64,000 nt of DNA. Origin: Sulfobacillus sp. (GTDB lineage Bacteria > Bacillota > Sulfobacillia > Sulfobacillales > Sulfobacillaceae). Every line of letters begins with the position of its first letter. The first letter of the stretch is position 1. Below, in pieces: positions 26,723 to 35,305 of the stretch. The notes below the pieces were generated by a model that did not search any database, was not told where the DNA came from, and saw only the letters and a list, made by a program, of their open reading frames with translations. The translations under genes and the position numbers were made by a program. The stretch is taken from positions 1 to 64,000 of the forward strand of contig DAIDDL010000007.1 in NCBI GenBank assembly GCA_027309085.1, written 5' to 3'.

Positions 26723-26848
26723 TTGGCAGTAAAATCCGTGCGGGCGGTCACGGATGATATCCGTGGACAAAGGTCGCAGGAAAGAAAGGAGGAGCGGGAG
26801 AGGTGCTATCTCCCCCGGGCTGAAAACCGGGGCTTTCCGCGCAACTGG
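26723..26848 (+). mobile_element. Relic right end of an IscB-type IS605 element
   Basis: Between glyA and aroQ, GAAAGGAG-GAGCGGGA (about 26784-26799), GCTATCTCCCCC, inner stem CCGGG/CCGGGG and CTTTCCGCGCAACTGGATGAA line up with the right end of the IscB element at 3303-3410, including the segment covering the last iscB codons (GATATCCGTGGACAAAGG against GGTATTCGTGGTCCAAAA). No left end or iscB body remains. It is read as a solo relic. The match was made by eye. Confidence 0.6.
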
Positions 26849-27271
26849 ATGAAGATTGCAATCGTCAATGGCCCCAATCTTGGAATTCTTGGCAGGCGCC
26901 AACCCCAGATTTATGGGAACCGCACATGGGCAGATGTTTTTTCCGATCTGCAGCAACAGTTTCCCGGGTGCGAGCTGACGGACTTTCAGTCCAACCACGA
27001 GGGTGCGGTGATTGATTTCATTGAGGCGCTGGCTGAGGACGGGACGCATGGTCTGGTAATCAATCCGGGCGCATGGACTCACCAGAGCTACGCTTTGAGA
27101 GATGCTATGGCTGCCCTTTTGATGCCGGTGGTTGAAGTGCATATCAGCAACATTTATGACCGTGAGGATTTCCGGTCGCGTTCGCTCACAGCGCCGGCGG
27201 CCACTGGCCAGATTTCTGGATTGGGAGTGGATGGGTACCGTCTGGCCGTGTCCTTTATTTGCGGATCCTAG
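26849..27271 (+). CDS. aroQ: Type II 3-dehydroquinate dehydratase
   Basis: Third step of the shikimate pathway. A 140-residue dodecamer-type enzyme: VNGPNLGILGRRQPQIYG with the catalytic Tyr (Y22) and the Arg of the flexible loop, FQSNHEGAVIDFIEAL, INPGAWTHQSYALRDA and VEVHISNIYDREDFR with the catalytic His. It starts at ATG 26849, but no Shine-Dalgarno precedes it; AAGGAGGAG lies about 55 bp upstream, beyond the IS end. Full length. Confidence 0.93.
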   Translation: MKIAIVNGPNLGILGRRQPQIYGNRTWADVFSDLQQQFPGCELTDFQSNHEGAVIDFIEALAEDGTHGLVINPGAWTHQSYALRDAMAALLMPVVEVHISNIYDREDFRSRSLTAPAATGQISGLGVDGYRLAVSFICGS

Positions 27272-27323
27272 AAGAGGGCGCGCGCTGTGGGGCGTCCTTT
27301 GTCTTGGCAGAGGAGGAAAGTTA

Positions 27324-28406
27324 GTGGGAGACCGTTACCGGCAGCGCGTCCGCACCTTGCTGGCACTGCCTGACCAGGGAGTCGATGCGCACCTCATTGT
27401 GTCTTTGGAAAACCGGTTTTACCTGAGCGGGTTCAGCGGGTCTGCGGGGTGGCTCCTGGTCGGAGGCGGCGAGCGGTTTCTGCTGACGGATTCCCGTTAC
27501 GCCGAGCAGGCAGGAACCGAGGTTCCGGATTATGACGTGGTGGTATCGCCAAGCCTCGCAGGCGGGGTGGTGAAAATAATCGCGGAGCAGGGCTGGAAGC
27601 GTGTGGCGATTGACTCCCCTCATGTGAGTGTGCAGGGCTTGGAGCAACTGCGCCAGGCGGGGCCATTGGTCCAGTGGGTGCCGCAGGCGGGGCGGGTCGA
27701 AACGCTGCGCCGGGTGAAAGATGAGGATGAGGTAGCCTGCATCCGGGGTGCTGCAAAGATAGCTGACAGAGCACTGCAGCAGGTCATGGAGATGATTCGC
27801 CCCGGCACCAGCGAAAAGGCCTTGGGGATTGCCCTCGAGCACGCCATGCGCGAGTGCGGGGCTGAGGCGCTGTCCTTTCCCACGATCGTGGCCTCTGGCC
27901 CCCGCGGATCTCTTCCTCACGCGCAGCCATCCGCGCGTATCATGGAAGGCGGGGACTTGGTGACCATAGATTTTGGATCGGTCTTCCGGGGGTACCATTC
28001 TGATGAAACCGTGACGGTGCCCGTATCAGCAGCGCGCGCAAATAGGCAGCAGCGCCATATATATGATATTGTAAGGCAGGCGCAAAAAGCAGGGTTGGAC
28101 ATGGTCAAACCCGGGGTGAAGGCATCCGCAGTTGACGCAGCGGCTCGAGAAGTCATTGCCCGTGAAGGTTTTGGGGATTTTTTTGGACATGGCACCGGAC
28201 ATGGTGTTGGACTGGAAGTGCACGAGGATCCTTTCATAGGCCCCCGATATCAGCCAGATTTTGAACTGGAGCCGGGAATGGTGGTTACGGTTGAGCCAGG
28301 CATTTACCGGCCAGGGTCCATGGGAGTGAGACTCGAGGATACCGTGGTGGTGACCTCTGCGGGATATCAAAGATTGACGCGCTGGGACAAGCGGTGGCCA
28401 ACATAG
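27324..28406 (+). CDS. pepQ: M24 aminopeptidase P/Xaa-Pro dipeptidase
   Basis: Cleaves peptides with proline in second position. 360 residues from GTG 27324 after AGGAGG. The creatinase-like N-domain (1-120) is followed by a pita-bread M24 domain with the five metal ligands in place: D of TIDFGSVFRGYHSDETVT (two Asp), H of GHGTGHGVGLEVHEDP, E of TVEPGIYRPG and E of GVRLEDTVVVT. It usually sits next to efp in Firmicutes, as here. Confidence 0.92.
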   Translation: MGDRYRQRVRTLLALPDQGVDAHLIVSLENRFYLSGFSGSAGWLLVGGGERFLLTDSRYAEQAGTEVPDYDVVVSPSLAGGVVKIIAEQGWKRVAIDSPHVSVQGLEQLRQAGPLVQWVPQAGRVETLRRVKDEDEVACIRGAAKIADRALQQVMEMIRPGTSEKALGIALEHAMRECGAEALSFPTIVASGPRGSLPHAQPSARIMEGGDLVTIDFGSVFRGYHSDETVTVPVSAARANRQQRHIYDIVRQAQKAGLDMVKPGVKASAVDAAAREVIAREGFGDFFGHGTGHGVGLEVHEDPFIGPRYQPDFELEPGMVVTVEPGIYRPGSMGVRLEDTVVVTSAGYQRLTRWDKRWPT

Positions 28407-28443
28407 TGACAACTATTAGGGAAGACGGGAGAGTGGTTGGCGG

Positions 28444-29001
28444 GTGATTTCTTCAAACGATTTTCGCAATGGCGTTACCATTGAAATTGACGGCGTACTC
28501 TATCAGGTCATTGATTTTCAGCATGTGAAACCGGGCAAGGGCTCGGCCTTTGTCCGCACCAAGCTCAAAAATATGCAGACGGGCGGCGTGGTTGACCGTA
28601 CATTCAATGCCGGCGAGAGAGTGCCAGCTGCCAAAGTGGAGAAGCATGAGATGCAGTTTCTGTACAGCAGCGGGGACGAATACACTTTTATGGACACCGA
28701 GAGTTTTGAGCAGATGACCCTCAGTTCCCAAGACATTGGCGACGGCGTCAAATTTCTCAAGGAAAATATGATTTGCTACGTGGTGCTGTTCAAAGGCGCC
28801 AGCATCGGGGTGGAACTGCCCAACAGTGTGACGCTGCAAATTGTCGAGACAGAGCCGGGATTCAAAGGCGATACCGCAACGGGCGCGACTAAGCTGGCCA
28901 AACTCGAAACGGGGGCTGTCGTGAAAGTCCCGCTGTTTGTCGAGCAGGGCGAGAGCATTAATGTGGATACGCGAACGGGACTCTATTTAGGACGCGCTTA
29001 G
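28444..29001 (+). CDS. efp: Elongation factor P
   Basis: Relieves ribosome stalling at polyproline. A 185-residue, three-domain beta protein: KOW-like domain I with the modification-loop [10 protein letters not shown] (Lys near 34), then two OB domains with the signature [25 protein letters not shown] (in pieces) in domain II/III. GTG 28444. Neighbour of pepQ, the classical order. Followed by a strong terminator. Confidence 0.95.
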   Translation: MISSNDFRNGVTIEIDGVLYQVIDFQHVKPGKGSAFVRTKLKNMQTGGVVDRTFNAGERVPAAKVEKHEMQFLYSSGDEYTFMDTESFEQMTLSSQDIGDGVKFLKENMICYVVLFKGASIGVELPNSVTLQIVETEPGFKGDTATGATKLAKLETGAVVKVPLFVEQGESINVDTRTGLYLGRA

Positions 29002-29028
29002 GCGTCCTATCTTACAATCAGAATACAA

Positions 29029-29058
29029 GCCCCGGCATAGTGCCGGGGTTTCTTTTGA
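29029..29058 (+). terminator. Rho-independent terminator after efp
   Basis: GCCCCGGCA-TAG-TGCCGGGG (29029-29048) followed by TTTCTTTT. A second hairpin, GGACGC with GCGTCC, overlaps the efp stop at about 28990-29007. Confidence 0.85.
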
Positions 29059-29266
29059 TGCGGGCGGAGCGGCAGAGATTTTGTGTGCTGGAATCAATAC
29101 CAGGCATAGGCAGGGCGAGTTCTGTGGACGACCGGACAGGCAGGACAAGCCGGGTGCCCCGGGGCACCACATCTTGCATGAGGTCCGCCAACAGACTATC
29201 TCTTTGCGCATGAAAAGCCCGGCAGGTGGGGATGGTAGAGATGTAACGGCTAAGGAGGTGTGGTCT

Positions 29267-29764
29267 ATGGCAGATCTTCGACGCAGGGTCTCACATCTGG
29301 TAGGCATGGCACAGCGGTATGACGTGGGTTCGCGCAGCCGCGAGGGCAAAATTATCGAGGAAATGATCGACGTCTTGCGAGATCTTACTTTGGATGTCGA
29401 GGAGGTCTCCGCTAATCAGGTTGAAATCGAGGATTTTCTCGACGAACTTGATGAAGACCTGCTGGACGTTGAAGAAGAGATTTATGACGACGATGACAAT
29501 GTCGGGCTAGATGATGACGATACCCTTGATGACGAGGAGTTGCTCGATGACGGGTTTGACGAGGAACCTTCATATATCGCGCTGGAATGCCCAGTGTGTC
29601 ACCAGGAATCGTCCTATAATGGGGAACTGTTTGACCGTGACGGCATCCAGTTGAGTTGCCCTCACTGCGGCAATGTGATCTATGACAGCGAGGAAGACTG
29701 CATCATCATGGACCAGAGTGATGATGAGGACGATGACGGCATCGGTTACACGTCCTACCATTAA
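29267..29764 (+). CDS. CD1247-type acidic zinc-ribbon protein
   Basis: 165 residues from ATG 29267, fixed by AAGGAGGTG. The N-terminal part (1-45; LRRRVSHLVGMAQRYDVG, REGKIIEEMIDVLRDL) matches the CD1247 N-terminal domain found downstream of efp in spore formers. A very acidic stretch (about 45-105, mostly Asp/Glu) links it to a zinc ribbon, CPVCHQESS and CPHCGN, with four Cys. The tail is acidic again. Function unknown; the place just before the spoIIIA operon is conserved in relatives. Confidence 0.8.
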   Translation: MADLRRRVSHLVGMAQRYDVGSRSREGKIIEEMIDVLRDLTLDVEEVSANQVEIEDFLDELDEDLLDVEEEIYDDDDNVGLDDDDTLDDEELLDDGFDEEPSYIALECPVCHQESSYNGELFDRDGIQLSCPHCGNVIYDSEEDCIIMDQSDDEDDDGIGYTSYH

Positions 29765-29794
29765 CCATTAGCCTTACCCACCCTTTCAGGGTGG

Positions 29795-29822
29795 AACCCG
29801 CGGTCGCCAGCCGCGGGTTTTT
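29795..29822 (+). terminator. Rho-independent terminator
   Basis: AACCCGCGG (29795-29803) pairs with CCGCGGGTT (29811-29819), followed by further T. A smaller hairpin, CCACCCT/AGGGTGG, precedes it at about 29779-29794. Confidence 0.85.
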
Positions 29823-29998
29823 CCTCGCTGTTGCGGGTTCGGGGTGTTACGCCCGTGCTTGCACCAACTGCTTAAGCGCCTTTTTGAGACCCAGTTGGCA
29901 GGTCGTCAGCTACGGCCGCGCGGACAATATATCAATTCCTGCCGCTCAGGGGCGTCCAAGGGACAGAATATTGCTCCTGTGTTCCCGCAAGTGGGGAA

Positions 29999-30517
29999 TT
30001 AGCCGCACACGGAGCGCGTCATCACTATATGATCACGGCCGCGTTCCCAGTGCTTCAATACGCGTTCCATTTTAAATCCGGCTTTTTGATATAACCTAAT
30101 GGCGCGCAAGTTCTCACACGCCGTATCGATCGCTGCGCGGCTGACCTTGAGAGTCCTTAACTGGCCCAATAGCAGCCAGACAGCGGCCAAGCCAACTCCT
30201 TGTCCCCAGCATTCCGGATCCCCAATCAGCAAATCGAATCCGCCCCACCGAATGGCCGGGGACAGCCCGTACTCGGTGATATCTGATTCTGTGAGCGGAT
30301 AGAATTGCGCGTACCCCACTGGCTTGGCGCCGTACACAATAATGCGCGGGCGCACGCGGGAGACCGTACTGGCGCGGGGACCAAATTTTGCCCGCGCCTG
30401 GCTCGGGTCGGCATCCTCGTAGTAGAATTCGCGAACGGGAGGGTTGGCGAACCACAGGGCCAGCCGCTCCCAGTCCTCCAAGTCCGCTCCCAGCCCGCGG
30501 AGCGCCACCTCAGGCAT
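29999..30517 (-). CDS. GNAT-family N-acetyltransferase, AAC(6')-like
   Basis: A 172-residue acetyl-CoA-dependent transferase. The pattern follows the AAC(6')-Ib/RimJ-like branch: WERLALWFANPPVREFYYED at the start, VYGAKPVGYAQFYPL, GFDLLIGDPECWGQGVGLAAVWLL with the acetyl-CoA loop GQGVGLA, and DTACENLRAIRLYQKAGF near the end. The substrate may be an aminoglycoside, a small molecule or a protein; it is not determinable here. Single minus-strand gene with GGGGGAAT before its ATG. Confidence 0.75.
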   Translation of the reverse strand: MPEVALRGLGADLEDWERLALWFANPPVREFYYEDADPSQARAKFGPRASTVSRVRPRIIVYGAKPVGYAQFYPLTESDITEYGLSPAIRWGGFDLLIGDPECWGQGVGLAAVWLLLGQLRTLKVSRAAIDTACENLRAIRLYQKAGFKMERVLKHWERGRDHIVMTRSVCG

Positions 30518-31014
30518 CCCTGTATTCCCCCTATCACTGTGTCACGGTCCGGGGCTCACTCTTCCTCCGGTCCGCAAAATCTGCGCCGGCCCGTGTGCAG
30601 TCGTGCAGGGGCAGTGCTCCTGCAAACATTCCAGGGTATGGGACCACCGCAGTGGGCTTCCCCTCAGTGTCCTCACAGTTTTCCCAATGAGTGTCCGGCA
30701 CCGGTGTCAGGGAAGACATTGACAACAGACTGAGGGTCATCCCCATTCATTATAAGGCGGCGCTACGTTTAAAGGGATCAGGGTTGCCGGCACGTGATGG
30801 CTCAGCCGCCTGGCGCGTAAAAATTTTCCTCCGAATGCCGATGAGGTCTCAGCCATGAGGCCAATGCCCACGGAGAAGCGGGCGGGCGCCTGGGCGCCAC
30901 GAATCCTCTCTCCGACACCACCTCTTTGGCATAACTTGTCAGTCATGTCCATAGATATCAAACAACTGGGAAGAGCATCCCAGTGGCGGCTGATCTGAAC
31001 AGGAGTGAGACGAC
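30518..31014. other. Divergent intergenic region between the GNAT gene and spoIIIAA
   Basis: About 500 bp with no supported gene; the short frames overlap each other on both strands. The right 90 bp hold the likely mother-cell promoter of the spoIIIA operon. Confidence 0.5.
30930..30957 (+). promoter_or_regulatory. Candidate sigma-E promoter of the spoIIIA operon
   Basis: CATAAC (30930-30935) and CATAGATA (30950-30957) are separated by 14 bp, resembling the sigma-E pattern of an ATA-centred -35 and a CATACANT-like -10. spoIIIA is sigma-E-dependent in Bacillus subtilis. It lies about 58 bp before the spoIIIAA start. Confidence 0.5.
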
Positions 31015-31929
31015 ATGGAGCCTTGGGATTATCTTCCCCATCTTTGGAGAGATGCGGTGCGGAGCCTGGCGCCTGAACACCTTGCGACACTGGAGGAAGT
31101 GCGTTTCCGTCTTGACCGCCCCGTCCTCTGTTACGGACCCAACTGGTGTGTGCCGTTAAGCAAGATGGGGTCAGCAGTCTTGAGGCAGCAGGACTTGGAT
31201 GAACTGGTTTCCATTATTGCCGACCATTCTTTGTATGCCCGGGTTGAGGAATTGCGTCAAGCCTACTTGACACTGCCTGGCGGGCACCGGGTAGGGATTG
31301 CCGGGAGCGCCGTGTGGAAGGAGGGCAGCCTGGCCACGATGACCGACATTGCCGGATTGAACTTCCGACGGGCCCGGGACGTCAAGGGTGCTGGCCAGAC
31401 TCTGCTGCAGACGTTCCAAGAACTGGGCAGGCCCGTGCAGTCTCTGCTGGTCGCAGCGCCTCCCCGGTGTGGGAAGACGACTCTCTTGAGAGATTTGGCA
31501 CGGCATTTCAGCGAGAACGGAGAACGGGTCACGGTTGTGGACGAGCGCTCAGAAATTGCCGGATTTTACCGGGGCCGCTATGGATTTTGGCTAGGGCCTC
31601 ATACTGACGTGCTGGATGGCTGGCCAAAGGCCGAAGGCATGATGGCGGCCATAAGGACTCTAGGGCCAGACCGTGTGGTTGTCGATGAACTGGGTGGGAG
31701 CGGCGATATGGGCGCCGTGGCCAGGGCTCTGTCAGCGGGAGTGTCGGTAGTGGCGAGTATTCACGCGGGAAGTTACCAGCAGCTGGAACGCATCGGATTC
31801 TCCGACCGGGGGTCCAGGACCGTGGGCGATCTGTTTGACGCGGTAGCCATTGTCAGCCGGCGGCTGGGTCCCGGAACCGTGGAGGAACTCTGGCACGCGG
31901 GCGAGAGGCTATGGCGCGTGGAAGCATGA
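31015..31929 (+). CDS. spoIIIAA: Stage III sporulation ATPase SpoIIIAA
   Basis: A 304-residue secretion-type ATPase energising the SpoIIIA-SpoIIQ channel between mother cell and forespore. Walker A is APPRCGKTT (148-156), followed by VVDERSEIAG, a Walker-B-like RVVVDELGGSGD and SIHAG. The N-terminal KH-like region includes VEELRQAYLTLPGGHRVGIAG (in pieces). ATG 31015 follows AGGAG. First of eight genes. Confidence 0.95.
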   Translation: MEPWDYLPHLWRDAVRSLAPEHLATLEEVRFRLDRPVLCYGPNWCVPLSKMGSAVLRQQDLDELVSIIADHSLYARVEELRQAYLTLPGGHRVGIAGSAVWKEGSLATMTDIAGLNFRRARDVKGAGQTLLQTFQELGRPVQSLLVAAPPRCGKTTLLRDLARHFSENGERVTVVDERSEIAGFYRGRYGFWLGPHTDVLDGWPKAEGMMAAIRTLGPDRVVVDELGGSGDMGAVARALSAGVSVVASIHAGSYQQLERIGFSDRGSRTVGDLFDAVAIVSRRLGPGTVEELWHAGERLWRVEA

Positions 31930-32426
31930 AGCTGTTAGGGGCACTGCTGACCGTCATGGCCGCATGGTGGCTGGGACGCCTGATGGCCAGGCCCTACCGG
32001 CTGCGCGTAACCGCCTTAGAACAGGGAATTGGCGTCTTGGAACAGCTCCGGCCAGAAATAGCTTGGCACCAGCGCATCCTCGATGTGGCCTTTCAGCGAG
32101 CCAGCCGGTCCTATTCCGTGTGGCAGCCCGTGGCGGAAATTCTGTCCCAGCAAATTGGTCAGCACGAAAGCAATTTTGCTACCGCTTTTCACCAGGCCCT
32201 GATAACAGTGCCGGGGCTGTGGGAGAAAGATCTGGCGGTATGGGACGAGCTTGGCCAGGTGTTGGGGCAGTCTTCTGCGGAATTTCAGATTGACCATCTT
32301 CAAGCCGCGGAAGCAGAACTGGCGAGAAACCTGAACGAGGCCAGAAGCCAGGGGTTGAAAACCGCGCGCTTGACGGAAATTCTTGTATCGCTGGTGGGCG
32401 TGGCTCTCGTGATCGTTCTCATCTGA
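31926..32426 (+). CDS. spoIIIAB: Stage III sporulation protein SpoIIIAB
   Basis: 166 residues, type II secretion F-like. An N-terminal membrane helix (KLLGALLTVMAAWWLG), a helical cytoplasmic body (ALEQGIGVLEQLRPEI ... AFHQAL) and a C-terminal helix (EILVSLVGVALVIVLI). The start at ATG 31926 overlaps the spoIIIAA stop as ATGA and matches the MLKLLGA-type start of homologues; ATG 31911 is an alternative. Confidence 0.92.
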   Translation: MKLLGALLTVMAAWWLGRLMARPYRLRVTALEQGIGVLEQLRPEIAWHQRILDVAFQRASRSYSVWQPVAEILSQQIGQHESNFATAFHQALITVPGLWEKDLAVWDELGQVLGQSSAEFQIDHLQAAEAELARNLNEARSQGLKTARLTEILVSLVGVALVIVLI

Positions 32427-32442
32427 CAAACGGAGTGAGGAT

Positions 32443-32643
32443 ATGGGAAATAACATCGACTTGATTGTTCGTTTGGCAGGAATCGGTATTTTAGTCACGG
32501 TTGCGTATAGCGTCCTGGAACGTCTGGACCGCAAAGAGTGGGGTCAGCTGGTGGCCTTGGCTGGGGTGGCCATTGGTTTCCTGCTGGTGCTGCGCGAAGT
32601 GCAGCAGCTATTCAACGCCGTCCGCACGATGTTCAACCTGTAG
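32443..32643 (+). CDS. spoIIIAC: Stage III sporulation protein SpoIIIAC
   Basis: A 66-residue protein with two membrane helices (IVRLAGIGILVTVAYSVLE and QLVALAGVAIGFLLVLREV) joined by a short polar loop (RLDRKEW). Length and pattern are typical of SpoIIIAC, a small membrane part of the SpoIIIA complex. Between spoIIIAB and spoIIIAD. Confidence 0.92.
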   Translation: MGNNIDLIVRLAGIGILVTVAYSVLERLDRKEWGQLVALAGVAIGFLLVLREVQQLFNAVRTMFNL

Positions 32644-32660
32644 GCGAAGGAGGCCCTCCC

Positions 32661-33053
32661 GTGCATACCATCTTGCGGCTGGTCTCTGTGGGAATTATCG
32701 GTACCGTGCTGCTGGCCGTCGTCCGTGAGGAGCGCAAGGATCTGGGCGTTGTTCTCCGCTTGGCCATCGGGGTTGCCCTTCTGCTGATTTTGATCGTCCC
32801 TCTGGCGGAGGTGCTGGCGGGGTTTCTCAAACTCGTAGACCAGGCCCGGATCAGAGGATTGTATCTGGGGCTCCTGCTCAAGGTGATCGGAATCGCCTAC
32901 CTGGCGACGTTTGCTGCCCATATTGCCTACGACTCGGGGGAAGCGGGAATTGGCTGGCGGATTGAGGTGGGGGCCAAGATTGTTATCTTGGCACTGGCTT
33001 TGCCGCTAGTGAGCGCGATATTGCAGACGGTCCTGAAAATGATTCCGTCCTGA
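32661..33053 (+). CDS. spoIIIAD: Stage III sporulation protein SpoIIIAD
   Basis: 130 residues with about four membrane helices, related to SpoIIIAC at its N-terminus. GTG 32661 is chosen because AAGGAGG lies 8 bp upstream, although the frame is open earlier. Segments VALLLILIVPLAEVL and LLKVIGIAYLATFAA are characteristic. Confidence 0.92.
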   Translation: MHTILRLVSVGIIGTVLLAVVREERKDLGVVLRLAIGVALLLILIVPLAEVLAGFLKLVDQARIRGLYLGLLLKVIGIAYLATFAAHIAYDSGEAGIGWRIEVGAKIVILALALPLVSAILQTVLKMIPS

Positions 33054-33064
33054 GGAGCGATACC

Positions 33065-34225
33065 ATGAGAAGGTTGTGGATCTGGATTGCGGCGGTGGCC
33101 ATGGTGTGGGGATTTTCCCCGGTGGTCCATGCGCAGACCGTGGATGCTTTGGTCAGCAAGCAAGCGCAGAGTGTCAACACCCAGTCGTTGGACCGCCAGG
33201 TATCGCAACTGGTCAACCCCTACCCGCAGGTCCATATCCCGACCGTGTCTCAGATAGCCTCTGACCTTTTGCACCGCAAGAACCCATTCAGTCTGACTGA
33301 ATTGGTCTCGGCGCTGACTCAGGCCATCGCCGGGGATCTGGAGACGGAAGGGCGCGTGCTTGGCGTGATCTTCCTGTTGTCGGTCTTGGCAGCCATTCTT
33401 TCCCGCCTAACCGACTCCATTGACGGGTCGGGGAGAATCGCCGAGGTGTCACAGATGGTCGTGGTCTCAGCCCTGATCTTGATTGCTCTCCATTCTTTTG
33501 GTCTCGCACTGGCCATGGTGAATCAACTGCTCACCGATGTGGTGCATCTTATGGAGTCGCTTATCCCCCTGCTTGTGGTGCTTATGGCCGGAAGCGGGGC
33601 CGTAGCTTCAGCGGGGATATTTCATCCCGTGATGATGCTGACAGTCAATCTGGTCGCCATGATGACGCGGAGCTGGGTTCTGCCCTTGGTGCTGCTTGCC
33701 ACCATTATTGATTTGGTGGGTCACTGGATGCCGAATTTCTCCTTGAAGAACTTGGCGCTGCTGCTGCGCCAGACGGGGCTCACCCTGCTAGGCGGCCTCA
33801 TGACACTGTTCTTGGGGGTGATGGCGGTGGAAGGGTCGGCAGGGTCGGTAGCCGATGGGGTGACGCTGCGCACGGGCAAATTTCTCGCCAATACGTTTGT
33901 GCCGGTGGTGGGCAAGGCCTTTTCGGATGCGATGGAAGCTGTCCTGGGCTCTTCGATGCTTTTGAAGAACGCCGTGTCAGTGGTCGGAGCCCTTACCATC
34001 ATTGTGCTGGTGGCATTTCCCATCCTGAAACTGTTCGTGATGATGCTGCTGTACCGGCTGGGCGCAGCGGCCACGGAGCCCTTAGGGGTGAGCGGCGTGC
34101 ACCGGACACTGGAGACCATGGCCACAGCGATGGGCTGGCTTCTGGCCATTACCGGTTCGGTGGCTCTGATGTTCTTCTTGATGATCACGGTAGTGGTGAC
34201 CGTATCGAATGGGGTGGGGCTGTAA
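33065..34225 (+). CDS. spoIIIAE: Stage III sporulation protein SpoIIIAE
   Basis: 386 residues. A clear signal peptide (RRLWIWIAAVAMVWGF ... VHA, cut near residue 23), a soluble N-terminal region, then about six to seven membrane helices (for example VIFLLSVLAAILSRLT, LIPLLVVLMAGSGAVASAG, GLTLLGGLMTLFLGVMAVE). Resembles the permease-like component of the SpoIIIA machine. The stop overlaps the spoIIIAF start (TAATG). Confidence 0.93.
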   Translation: MRRLWIWIAAVAMVWGFSPVVHAQTVDALVSKQAQSVNTQSLDRQVSQLVNPYPQVHIPTVSQIASDLLHRKNPFSLTELVSALTQAIAGDLETEGRVLGVIFLLSVLAAILSRLTDSIDGSGRIAEVSQMVVVSALILIALHSFGLALAMVNQLLTDVVHLMESLIPLLVVLMAGSGAVASAGIFHPVMMLTVNLVAMMTRSWVLPLVLLATIIDLVGHWMPNFSLKNLALLLRQTGLTLLGGLMTLFLGVMAVEGSAGSVADGVTLRTGKFLANTFVPVVGKAFSDAMEAVLGSSMLLKNAVSVVGALTIIVLVAFPILKLFVMMLLYRLGAAATEPLGVSGVHRTLETMATAMGWLLAITGSVALMFFLMITVVVTVSNGVGL

Positions 34226-34719
34226 TGGTCGCGATGATTGGTCACTGGGTGCGGTCTCTGATCATCATCGTGCTCTTGGGTAATTTGGCGGATTTCATCC
34301 TGCCCAAGGGCGATCTCAAAAAGTATGCCGGACTGATTATTGGCCTGGTATTGCTGTTGGCTATGGTCAGCCCGGTCTGGAGCATCATCCACCAGTTGGG
34401 GAAGTCCCGGTCATCCAGCGCCTGGCTGGGAGTTGGCACTGGGCAAAATCTTTCAGTCCTGGTGCATTCCGAGCAGATCGACCAGGCCGAAGCCATGGTG
34501 CTGAGCTACAAAAATGTCGAGAGCTGCGTCATTCATGCAGGGCCGGGCGGATGGTACAGTGCCGTGGTCACCGTCACGGCTCCGGTGGTGAAAACTACCC
34601 TCAGCCAGTACATCAAAGATGCGCTTGCCATCACCACTGGGCAGACGCCACGCATACAGCTGAGCGTGCAGACGTCGGAAAAAATCCAGCCCAGCGCCGT
34701 GCACCGGATTCACTCCTAG
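34225..34719 (+). CDS. spoIIIAF: Stage III sporulation protein SpoIIIAF
   Basis: 164 residues: two N-terminal membrane helices (SLIIIVLLGNLADFILP and GLIIGLVLLLAMVSPVW) and a soluble ring-building-like domain (about 85-155; QAEAMVLSYKNVESCVIH, YSAVVTVTAPV). Part of the SpoIIIA channel. ATG 34225 shares a base with the previous stop. Confidence 0.9.
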   Translation: MVAMIGHWVRSLIIIVLLGNLADFILPKGDLKKYAGLIIGLVLLLAMVSPVWSIIHQLGKSRSSSAWLGVGTGQNLSVLVHSEQIDQAEAMVLSYKNVESCVIHAGPGGWYSAVVTVTAPVVKTTLSQYIKDALAITTGQTPRIQLSVQTSEKIQPSAVHRIHS

Positions 34720-34755
34720 AACAGGATCCGGCCAAACAAGAAAGGAAGAATCGAG

Positions 34756-35271
34756 ATGGCCAGCAATTTTCGCGAGTGGTGGAAAAAGTTTTCAAGTCAT
34801 GACCGCCCACAATTGTACCGGCTGGCTGGGGTGGGCATTTTAGGACTGCTGCTGCTGGGATTTGGGAGCTTCGGGCCGTCTGTGCCTTCCCCGCCCCATA
34901 GCACGGTGACCAAGACCAGTCATGCCGGCCCCCTGGCGGATCAGGAACAGGAAGTCTCGTCGCAGTTGACGGGAATCCTTGAGAAGATACCGCAGGTGCA
35001 CCAGGTATCAGTCGCGGTCACGCTGACCAAAAGCATGACGTCCCAGTACGTCGATTCCAACCAGAACGGCCAGGGAACTTCGCCGGTCGTCATTTCCACG
35101 AATTCGGGTCAGGCCGTCGTGCCCCTGGACGAACTGGGCCCTTCCGTCGCAGGCGTGGTGGTGGTGGCGCCCAGTGCGGAAAATCCCGTGATACGGGCCG
35201 AACTCGCCCAGGCGGTCGAGACCTTGCTGCAGGTCCAACCTTATCAGGTGCTGATATTGCCGACAAATTGA
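34756..35271 (+). CDS. spoIIIAG: Stage III sporulation protein SpoIIIAG
   Basis: 171 residues with one N-terminal membrane helix (LAGVGILGLLLLGFGSF) and an external domain that in homologues forms a large ring in the intermembrane space. Family marks: LTGILEKIPQVHQVSVAVTL, the insertion with PVVISTNSGQAVV, GVVVVAPSAENPVIRAELAQAV and LLQVQPYQVLILP. AAGAAAGGAAG precedes the ATG. Confidence 0.94.
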   Translation: MASNFREWWKKFSSHDRPQLYRLAGVGILGLLLLGFGSFGPSVPSPPHSTVTKTSHAGPLADQEQEVSSQLTGILEKIPQVHQVSVAVTLTKSMTSQYVDSNQNGQGTSPVVISTNSGQAVVPLDELGPSVAGVVVVAPSAENPVIRAELAQAVETLLQVQPYQVLILPTN

Positions 35272-35305
35272 CAAGTTACAGATTGTGAGAGGAGAGATTG
35301 CTGCA

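Noticed and set aside
26723-26848. Extension of aroQ to the upstream in-frame TTG at 26723 (182-residue protein)
   Set aside because: The added 42 residues are translation of an IS605-type end; AroQ homologues begin at the MKIAIVNGPNLG sequence.
30305-30733. Open frame of 142 codons on the plus strand opposite the GNAT gene
   Set aside because: It is antisense to a clear acetyltransferase and has no ribosome site.
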